Shown in pieces: positions 51,296-61,110 of a DNA stretch of 64,000 nt. Source of the DNA: Trichuris trichiura (taxonomy: Eukaryota; Nematoda; Enoplea; Trichinellida; Trichuridae); NCBI GenBank assembly GCA_037903355.1, contig JBAJFE010000015.1, positions 620,001 through 684,000 of the forward strand, given 5' to 3'. The notes below the pieces were generated by a model. It was not told the DNA's origin, did not search any database, and saw only the letters and a list, made by a program, of their open reading frames with translations. A program made the position numbers and the translations under genes. Every line of letters starts with the position of its first letter. The first letter of the stretch is position 1.

Positions 51296-54200
51296 CGCTT
51301 GCGCCACTTTCTGGCGATCAAGGCGGGAATGATTTTCACTTCTTCTTTACTTTATGTGCCAAGGAAACAACCCTCGCTAAAGTAAGCCCGATGTTTAGTC
51401 ATCTTAAATATGCTTACATATTTTGTGCAATGCGCTAGTAAAGTATTATTGCGTCTTGAATTAATCGGCAAATTCTGACATTGTTATTTGGAAAAGTTTA
51501 TTCAACACTGAGCTGCCTTTGCTCAAGGCTGCTTTGTACTTTTTGTCGTATTCGACCAGAAGCGATGCAGAGAATGTGAGAAAGATTTTCAAGCCATATA
51601 TTTGCATTTTTTTGTGTTTATCTTGTGGATACTGCTTGAATTCGTTCTCTCACCACTCTGTTGTACTGAGAGTGTGTTGATCTGGTCTCTCAGCGTTGCT
51701 CCCATATTTGCCCTTTTGCTGTTACGTTGCCGATATTAAAAATGCTTTTACAGGCTTGATAATGCGGCTTAGCGCTAAATCGCGCGAAGCCTTGGCAAGT
51801 ACCAGATGTTCTTCAGTAGCGCGTTGTTATGCGATACTAATTGAATTGCCAAAACGGAAATCGTTAGCAAAAAGAAAATCTAGGTTTTTACGTATTTATA
51901 TAGTCACGAATAAATTTTGCATAACCTTGCGCTCTCTTCATCCCCGCATTAATACGGTGGTGCAATGGAAAATGCAAGTTGTCCTCAGTTGAACTTGAAA
52001 ATCATTTTTTCAAGTGTTTGAATACTAGGCACGGTCACGTAGGAAAAACTATTCTAGTTTCGATTCATATTTCTATCAATCTTCCAAGGATTATCGCAAA
52101 CCAATCTACAAGATTGAGCAAGACCTCGATGTTCATGTAACATAAATTACATGCGTACTCAATCATTCGTGATTAGAATTAAGCGACAAATGCGATTTAC
52201 GGTTAACGCTATTTGCAATGGCACGTTGTTGTAGCTGTGCATTTCGATTTTTTCTATAGCGACTACTTAATAGTGTAACTTCAATACGGCTTTGCACTTG
52301 CTTGTTTTTTGCCTTGAAAACGGGCAAATGAGCTAACAGCCAAAGAAACGGGCGGATGGAAAGCCGTATTGAAGGTTGATTATGAAAACGTATAAACCCT
52401 TTAAGAAACTTCTAATTTTTAGGAATAGCATCCATTCTTATTCTAAGCAGGTTTCTTCATTAATTATGATAAATTCCACTATCCTGAAATAGCATGTTAT
52501 AGGCAAAGTCGTTCAGCCAATACGTAGCATGTAATACTAATGTTTTCGTAAAGCAGAAATGCCCATAGAAAGTATCGCCGATATGCTGTTACTTTTAGCG
52601 GGACTTTTCTTTTAAGAAAGCTTCCATTTGTGCAGGTCGAATATGTGATCCCAAATAAGTCAGCCGTTATTCTACATACGATATAATGCCCACAGTTGCT
52701 AACATGGTGAGCTGCTTTCATCGGTTGTTTGCTTAGATTTTAAAAAACTTTATTAATTTTCTGAGATTTAACACTTTCATTAGTCAGATTTTTAGAACCT
52801 GAACCGATGGTCGATAATCAAGGACGACCAAGAAACCTTCGTATTCTGTTATTGCTCTGGACCGAACTTTGTCTGCTAAAATGTGCTGCACATAGACTGC
52901 TAAGAATAATCATAGAGCTTACAGATGCACGCCTAATTTTATTCAATTTCATCGTATGGCAATTCAGCGTTTCTTTATAGATTATTAGATAGGTACTATC
53001 AAATAATCTATGCCTACAGATCATACGCAGTTATTATTTTCTTGTACGGATTTTACTTGCGCTTCCAAGTTTTGCACTTGTCGTTTTACGCGCGCTGGTT
53101 TAAGTGTACTTACCACTCTTTAAGCGTTCTGTATACTGATTCCAAAATTCGCAAACTTTGCATTTGTCTGTTTGATGCACAGTCCGTACTAAGCGCGATG
53201 CACTTTTGCTTTATTTTTCAATGTTTTTGAAATTAGAATTCAAAAATCGCTAATCTTTTAGTACAAGTATTAGAAAACTTTATTTAGCGTTTTTATTTGC
53301 TTTCAATTGGCGCGTCTAGCAGAGTGTCTTAAAAACTATTGTGCTAGATGTGATGGCATGTATGTGCTCTTCTGTTTAGTTTGTTTTAAAATTTTTTTTT
53401 CTAAACTTTTACGTCATCAGTATCTTTAAGTATGGTTTTTCAACTTTTGCGGTTTATTCGCCTTGCGGCACAGATTCTGATCTAACAGTTTTCGTGCTCA
53501 GTGCAATTTTGCACACGCTACAAAACCTATTATTGTTATATTTTGTACAGGCCTTATAAGTGTTCACTGATCCAATTGTTAGCACTGACGACGGGCAAGA
53601 GAAGACCGAAAAGCGCCATAGTAAAAGTTTTGATCATCATCAAGTCCTTCCGTGTAGAAAACTGTATCATGAAAATTAACGTACCTATTTACCAGTGCTG
53701 TCTATTCAATGCCACAAAACCGCGCAGTTTCCTGCTACAGAGTTTATCCAACATGGTTTTCCTATTAGTGATTATAATTTTCAGGAATGGTGGCGATAAC
53801 TTGCATTCCTTTGCGTGGCCATTTGCATCATCGTTTTCCAATTCGTTCGGCACACCGAATCAGGTTTCCGTCCACCATTATCGTTTCTGGTAAGTCCTTT
53901 GTAATTCGGTATGGTATATAGGAGTCTTTTTTTTTATTATTCAGGATTTCTTTACGTTGACAACGGAGCACCTGGGGCTGTGAAAGCTCTTAGGATTCGT
54001 TCATTGGTAAGTACAAATAAGCGCTTTCTACGGTTTCCATAATAAGTGCATACATGAAATCACCCTCTTTCCTTTATTATTGCGGCTACCGTCCCAAGTC
54101 GGTATCTTGTCCCTAAAGATTTGAAGATTTAAAGACAATTTGTGGGCTAATTCAGGACTGAGTAGCGTTCGGGTTCTTGCTTACATTAAAGTCAGGTTCC

Positions 54201-57200
54201 GTCTAAGTCAGTAATTCTAAGCATTAGTTAACAGCAATGTTTTTTCAGCTGAATTCAGTTCAAAAAAATTACAACAGTTTGCCGTTAAGCGCTTTTGGTT
54301 ATCATGTTGACCATAGTTTCTCAACCTTTTTTGCCTCAGGGCCCACCAGGGCCCCCTAGGCCTTGTCGGAGCCCACCGTTGATAGGGACAATGTCCTGCC
54401 GCATTATCCTCCAGGGGGCCCCAGGGCCCACATTGAGAAACACTGATGTAGACGCAGTAAAAGTACTACCACCGGCAATAATTAAATCTCAGTGCTTATA
54501 GACCAGCAAGTAGGTTAAATGCTTCGATTCGTTGCGCTTCTGTTGCTTAAAATTTTTTTATTCAGCTTGCATCTTCTCTGCTGCTGAGCATTATTCCCTC
54601 TGGTCATCATTCAATTTAATTGATCGTTCCAAGACCTCTGTAGATGTAAAACAGAAGTATCTCATTATGCGTAAAGTACGGTTTTAGTTAATGGCGTATA
54701 AGCTTTCAGAATTGATCAAAGGTGGGATAGAAGCCGCCTGTATTTAACTTGGGTGAAAGTAGCGTCGTCAGACGTTAGGGGCAACTGCTTTGCAGCGTGT
54801 TGGACGAAGGTCCATTCAGCGGTACCCCTATAACATGTTTCACTGTAAGACGTGGCAAACAAATCGAGGCAGCGGAAGCTAATCGCTCTCCGTGAGAGTC
54901 CCCTTCGCCAATGTACTCCACATAATGCTTATCGCGTGGAAGAAAAACCAGTATCCCCTATCTTTCGGCAAGAAAATGAAAAGAGATAAGCTCGACGAAG
55001 GGCTGCTTTTGCTTCAGTTAATCAGTTAGCATTTTGGCTGTGGCGTTTCTGGTTACAAATTCAGTTGGTGCAACTGTGTGTTCTGTGCGCATATGCGGGA
55101 TACAAATTTTCACTTTTTTTGCATCCGTGCGATTCGAACTACAGTTTGTGAGATCGTATTCTGCCGACTGGTTGAACTGAGGATTCAAATTTCATTTTTT
55201 TAGCTCATTGGGCCAGAAGTGGCTTGCGGACTTCTTTCTTGGTTTTCCCGCTCGTTCACTACTTACCTGCAATTTCATGGCTTTGCGTTAGGTGTTCAAG
55301 GTATTATTCTGACCAAAAAAGTTCGTTTTGGCCACCGCGCTTCATTACTCAAATCAAATGGTTATATTTAGGCAAGTAGGAAATGCGAATCTTTTGCAAA
55401 ATGCTTCGAAAGCAACGAGAAACCAATTATTCCTATTAAGGAAATGAAGTCTGTTTTTGCCGGTTACGGTATAGATGTTGATTAAGGCATCTGTCTCTAA
55501 TTATTGATTATATTATCCATACCGGCATGTATCAACAGTTTAACAGAACTTAAATGTACACCTCGACATCTCTGTTACAAGAAATGACACTTGAAGCCAC
55601 TATGGCACTCACGAAAGACTGAATACTCAAAAGTATTTCGAAGTGCACTTCTGTAACAGCCATTGTTTAAAATTGTGCATTACGGATATTGAAGAGCTCT
55701 TAAATACGCCTTCTCCAGGAGTGGTCATTTTTCGATTGCCTCAAATCGGTACTGGATGCTTTGATATTCTGTATCTTTCGCATTAGACAGTGTTGGAATC
55801 TTGATATGAACCTGTTGATAGCAACGTTTGTGGGCTTGATCGAATTGATCAGGTGTTATTTGTAGGGAACAGCGTTGCCTGTTTAGCAGTACTATTTGAC
55901 ACTACAGTCCACTTACTAAACTCTCATTGCGTGGAAGACTAAGAAAATGGACGCGTCGCCTATGGATGAATATTTTTCCAAATCACTATTACGATGATGA
56001 CACTACTTTTTTTCTCTTTTTAGTATTTGTCGATTTTTTTTAACTCCCTCCAAGTTACCTGCATAGCTTTCGGAGCGAAAACAAACCCGCAACCGTCAGC
56101 TGAAAGCTACTTTTAAGTGCTGCAACATTCAGATCAAGCTGAAAAGAAAAACAGTGGAACGTTTGTGTACGTTTAAAGCGGTAAAGGTGACTGTCGTTCT
56201 CCTGTATGAGTGGAATGGCGAAACTATACAGCTTAGTAAGAGTTCTGTAGTGTTCAGGCACTGATTACGCGGAAGGGATACCAAGAATTGAACAAGTCGT
56301 AGAATGAAAAAAATATGGAATCGCTTCTCGAATGTTGGTGAGAAGGCTGATGAGTGAGCAGTCGTTGAAAACATGAAATAACAGTTTTGCAGCTAAATGA
56401 ATCCTCAACTTTGCTACGTTAAATATTTTTAAATCTGAAAATACGGTCAGGTTGTCCATAGCTGAACCTGCGTACTTTTCTTATCGGTATTTGATTTTGG
56501 TCGCGGTGCATATAGACGAAGAATCGGTAATTCAACGCAAGCTGTCCCATTTCGTATCAAGGTAAGATTGACATTGATAAATGCTGTGCTTCATCCAAGG
56601 CTTCGTACGAAATTATTTAGGTAGTAGTCTCGTAGTAGTTAATACTCCGTCTTTCGACCATTGCTAAGTTCTTGCGTAACGTTTCAGCTGAAGAGGCTCG
56701 TGGAATTGTTTTTACGATAGTTCTCGTTCTAACTTTCATGAATGTCGCCGAGTTTGCCTGTTTTGTTTAAAGATTTTAAACTTGTCAAACCTTGTAAAAA
56801 GATTGTAATTTTTTTCTTTTCTTCGTCTAAGACATTGCAATTTTGTGGTTCATGTTTTCGTCGGGCTGATCCATAACTCTCTATAGAACAACTATAACAG
56901 TATAAGTACTTACTGCGTAATTGAAGTACGGAATCTCGATTCCATGGAAACTTACATGAAGCGAAGTTTTCAAGAGGGCAAAGTTCCCGTTTTCAGCGCA
57001 AAATAAGTGAAATTTCTTCATTGCTGTTAGGAACTAACCTAGCTTACTATTATTAGCCGAAAACTGTTCTGATTTTTGTCTTCATGGTAAAGTTGTTCTT
57101 CTTGTTGTACTTACGTGTTTAGTTGCTGAAGAAGTACTACTCTTCCTTGAATAGCGCAAAGTAGAATACTTAGGCGCACACGTTGGCTATGGCGGCGTCT

Positions 57201-57560
57201 CCTTCCGGTGGCATTCGTTTTATTGGTTTTCTTTTCTGGGCTTTCAAGCTTACACATCTGTCTTCAGCGACAGTGTTGATAGAAATGATTGCAACAGGGT
57301 GACTTTCCGTCATGAGTATCGCTGAACACGAACGGAGAGTACGCCACAAAGCTCCGGAAAACGCTTTAATGAAAGGTTGCTACCTTTGTAAAACTCTATA
57401 ATGGAAACATACGAATCCCTTACAAGTTACGACGCATTTACCCAGAAGTCAGACAATTTCATCATGATCCCATCTTGCGCCCAGGTAGCACTGCGACAAA
57501 CTGAATGAAAAATTTCATCCCGACGGATACAATTGGATACGTGCGCTAACCTTTCAGTGG
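51296..57560. other. Intergenic region right of the ZP gene
   Basis: No gene is recognised in 6.3 kb apart from the hAT-like element at 54312-54445. Two exon-like blocks, 53785-53889 and 53945-54006, have good TTTTCAG/ATTCAG acceptors and GTAAGT donors and share one open phase. They would encode FPSTIIVSGFLYVDNGAPG and neighbours. A further acceptor lies near 55204. I cannot match this to a family or find its start, so it is only a candidate. The frames at 55-57 kb are short. Confidence 0.4.
54304..54453. mobile_element. Non-autonomous hAT-like MITE with 8-bp target duplication
   Basis: The element spans 54312-54445 (134 bp). Its left end reads CATAGTTTCTCAACC and its right end, reversed, reads CAGTGTTTCTCAATG. 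Both then enter GC-rich inverted blocks containing GGGCCC. The ends resemble the CAGTG-TTCTCAA termini of hAT (Charlie-type) transposons. It is flanked by ATGTTGAC (54304-54311) and ATGTAGAC (54446-54453), an 8-bp target duplication with one mismatch, the length expected for hAT. There is no coding capacity, so movement would have needed a transposase from elsewhere. Confidence 0.85.
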
Positions 57561-57579
57561 AGGTACAAAATCACAGCGC

Positions 57580-57995
57580 CGAGCTGTTTTCGCGTTAAAG
57601 TAAGCTTCCGCCAAACTAAATCTAAAAACGTTGGGACGCGAAGCCATGAAATTTCGCTGCAAAGGTGATTTCGCATCAAAACGAGGCGACCTCAAACTTT
57701 TTGCGGCGTAAACCTTGACAGGAAGCTTATCTCTGCGTCAAAATGATCAGTTGTCAAAACAAAGCTGGCGTCAAACTTTTCGGCTGAGGTCCCTCTACAG
57801 GCGAAGTCAAATTATCCCTCCGTCAAAATGGGCTCGCGTCGAATAAGTTGCGCGTCAAATATTTAGCGTGGTACATTTTGACGCGAAGCATCGCGTCAAA
57901 ATGTTCACGTGGCAAAACGAGGCTTGCGTGAAACTTTCTCCCTGGTTCATCTTGACGCGAAGTCAAAATATCCCTACGTCAAAATAGGCTCGCGT
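57580..57995 (+). repeat. Short repeats built on CGTCAAAATG, left of the tandem array
   Basis: Variants of GCGTCAAAATG recur near 57668, 57737, 57768, 57813, 57844, 57893 and 57977, often followed by GGCTCGCGTCG and separated by 30-85 bases. Reverse-orientation copies (CATTTTGACGCG) are mixed in near 57870 and 57947. No coding frame fits. Similar motifs reappear at 61071-61110 on the far side of the ~453-bp array. Confidence 0.75.
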
Positions 57996-57999
57996 CGTC

Positions 58000-60900
58000 A
58001 AGTTATAGGTTTGGTTTGTCGCGCTGTTCGGCGAGAACCGTTCTTGTATGCCTTGGGCGCGCAGGGACGAAGTAGTTTACGTAGCGAGTATTATGTTCCT
58101 GTGCTTATGGAGAGCAAGATTCGGATTTTTCGTGGATCGCTTGAGCAACGGGATGTTGGAAATATGAAAAAATTATCTTTTTTATTCTTCATACAGTAAT
58201 TGAAGGAAAAGCAGGTAGAAATATTTTCAAAAATCATCGCCAGCCGTCCGATGCGCGCCGGAGAAGTACTTTATCTCCGAGACGGCTACAGGTGAGCTAA
58301 AATGTTTCTCCTGAATGGGAAACGAAAGGCCCAGCGAGAGCGGTGTGCTTTTCAGAGCGATCGCTTTCCCTTTCGATGCGATATGGAAAGTAGCGCCAGA
58401 AACATAATCCTGCAATGTTCTAGCTTTTAGACAGCTGTGTTGGTTCCTGTACGACTCCTCGACGCCATTATATCTCTTGATCGTCTAAAGTTGCTCTTCT
58501 AAAGCCTGGAGGCACCTAGAAGACGTAGTTTAACTGGCGAATAGTATACGCCTATAGTTAAGCGGAGCCAAATGCCTAGTTTTCAGAGGTCGAGTAATGA
58601 ACGGAAAGCCGAAAGTATGAAAAACTTCTCTTTTTACATTTTTCGTACAGTAGATGAACGAAAAGCAGGTAGCGGTAGTTTCAAAAATACTCACAGGCCG
58701 TCCCCTGCGCGTTGGAGAAATCTTTTGTCGGCGGGACGGCTACAGTGGATCTGTAATGATCCTGCGGAATGGGAACGGAAGTGCCGACCGGGAACGAGGC
58801 TGTTTTTCTGCGCGATCGTTTCATTTGAAACCAAACAGAGAGCAGCGGGCAGAAAAGTATTCCTGCATCATTCCTTTTTTTAAATAGCTACGTTGGGTCG
58901 CGTAGGATCTTTGGAAGCTATAAGTTTCGTTTGTTCTCCTGGCTGTGTTCGACGCAAGCCGCTCTTCTATACATTCAGCACGCATGGTGGAAGTACTTTA
59001 GATAGCGAATATTATGCCGCTATACTCATGGAGAGCAATGTTGAGATTTCTCGTCGCTCGTCTTGACAATCAGCGGCCGAAAATAAGAAATACTTCTGTT
59101 TTTACATTCTTCGTACCGTAGCTGAACGAGACGCAGGTAACAATGTTTTCAACAATACTCCCAGAATGTCCGCTGCGCCGGATAACTCTTTCGTCCGTGA
59201 AAGGACCGTAGAAGCGCTGTGATGCTCTTGCGGAGTGGGAACGGAAGTACCAAGGGTAACTCACTCTGTTTTTGCTCGCGATCCCATCATCCGAACCGAA
59301 ACGGAAAGTGGCTGCAGAAACCAAATCCTGCACCGTACTAGCTTTTATACAGCTGTGTTGAGTCGCGTACGAATCTTAGAAGCTGTTAGACCTCCTGATG
59401 GCGGTGTTTGACTGAAGTCGTTCTTCTATGCCCTGGGGGCACGTTAATGAAGTAGTTTAACTGACGAATGTTATGCTCGTATACCTACGCAGAGCCATAT
59501 TTCTGTTTTTTGGAGCTCGTCTGTGCAAAGGGAAATCGGAAATATGAAAAACTTATCTTTTTACATGACGCGTGCAGTTGATGAACGAAAAGCAGGTACC
59601 TGTATTTTCAAAAATACTAATTAGCCGCCGCATGCGCGCCGGAAAAGTTTTTTGTGAGCGATAGGGCTGTAGTAGCGCTGTAGTTTTCCTGCGGAGTGGG
59701 ATTTGATACGCAGACCGATAGGGATCCTGTTCTTCTGCGCGATGGCTTCCTTTGAAACGAAATCGAAAGGAGTGCTCAAAAACGTGTTCGATGCATCCTC
59801 CTTGGTGCTAAGTGGATGCTCTGGGTCGGATAGAGACTATGGAAGCTGTTAGTTTTGTTTGTCGCGGTGATCGACAAAAGGCGCTCGTCTGTGCACTGGC
59901 CGCGCATGGACGAACAACTTTACGTAGCAAGTATTATGTTCCTATACTTATGGAGAGCAGCATTCGGAGTTTTCGAGCCAGTTAGGCTTGAAATAGGAGA
60001 AATTTCTTTCTTCGTACAGTAGATAGACGAAAAGCAGGTACCACGTTTTTCAAAAATACTCATAGCCCTTCCTTTGCGCGCCCGACTAGTGTTTTGTGTG
60101 CCAGAGCGCTTCAGTAGCGCAGTATCGGTTCTTTGTTATGGGAACGGAAACGCCGAACTATAATGAGCCACTTTTTTTTTGCGCGATGGCTTCATTTGAA
60201 TCCATATTTAACGCAGTCGGCATAAACGTATTCCTGCATTACTCTGGCTTCTGGAAGCTATAGGTTTCGGTTGTGGCGGTGTTCGACCAAAACCGCTCTT
60301 GTATAGCCTGGGCGCGCATGGACGAAGTAGTTTAAGTAGGGAGTATCATAGGCCCATACTTATATAGAGCATAGTTCGGATTTTTCCGAGATCGTTTGGG
60401 CTACGGGATGCTGGAGATATGAAGAAATTTTGTCTTTACATTCTTCGTACAGTAGATTAACGATAAGAAGGGAGTAGTATTTTCAAAAATAGTCACTAGC
60501 CCTGAAACGCTCGCTGAAGAACGGTTTTATTTTCGAGACGGTTACAGACGCGTCAAAACTCTTCTGCGAAAAAGGATAAGGAAAGGCTGAGCGCGAACGA
60601 AGCAGTTTTTTGCGCCATCGCTTCATCCGAAACGAAATGAAAAGTTGCGGGCGCAATCGTATTCCTTAATGCGTATAGCCAACAGATGGCCGTGCTGTCC
60701 CGCGATGGAGCTTTGGAATCTGCCAATTGTCTTCATAGTGGTGTTCCAATGGAGCCGCACTTGTATATTCTGAGGGCCGCATGCAGGAACTTTTAACTAG
60801 CTAATATAGTGCCCCTATACTTACGGTTAGTGCCACTCCGATTTTTCAGTGCTTGTGCGAGCAACGGACAGCTGAAAATACGATAAAATGCTAGTTTTTG

Positions 60901-61050
60901 GATTAATGCTACAGTAGGAAAAGGAAAAGCAGGTACCACTATTTTCAAAAATAGTGATGAGGCCTCCGGAGCGCGTGGACAAGTTTTTTGTCTGAGAGAA
61001 AGCTACCGGTGGCTGCGTGAAACCGTTTCGCGTCACACTAAGGTGGGCCA
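58000..61050 (+). repeat. Tandem array of about seven diverged ~453-bp units
   Basis: A landmark reading AAAGCAGGTA then TTTTCAAAAATA recurs at about 58211, 58665, 59133, 59592, 60034, 60468 and 60929. The spacings are 454, 468, 459, 442, 434 and 461 bases. Other landmarks recur in fixed order in each unit: TTCGTACAGTAGATGAACG, GGAATGGGAACGGAAG, GCGCGATCGCTTCATTTGAAAC, a run close to GGGCGCGCATGGACGAAGTAG, and CTTATGGAGAGCA. Units are diverged by substitutions and small indels. Some units keep an open frame of 60-100 codons on either strand, but the frame is not consistent between units, so I regard this as a satellite-like array and not a coding array. Confidence 0.9.
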
Positions 61051-61070
61051 AACAGACACGGAACGTCTTT

Positions 61071-61110
61071 TCACTTTTGCGTCAAAAGAAGGCACGTCAA
61101 AATGAGACGT
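61071..61110 (+). repeat. CGTCAAAATG motifs, right of the tandem array
   Basis: GCGTCAAAAG, ACGTCAAAATG and GACGTCAT follow one another directly after the last ~453-bp unit. They match the motif family seen at 57580-57995, so the long array is bracketed by the same short repeat on both sides. Confidence 0.6.

Noticed and set aside
54720..55200. Possible tRNA or structured RNA (ATTCGAAC and paired GC blocks)
   Set aside because: I could not assemble a cloverleaf with correct arms and anticodon; no RNA gene elsewhere in the window met that test either.
57909..60000. Open frames inside the ~453-bp units as a coding repeat family
   Set aside because: The frame and strand that stay open change from unit to unit, so protein constraint is not supported.
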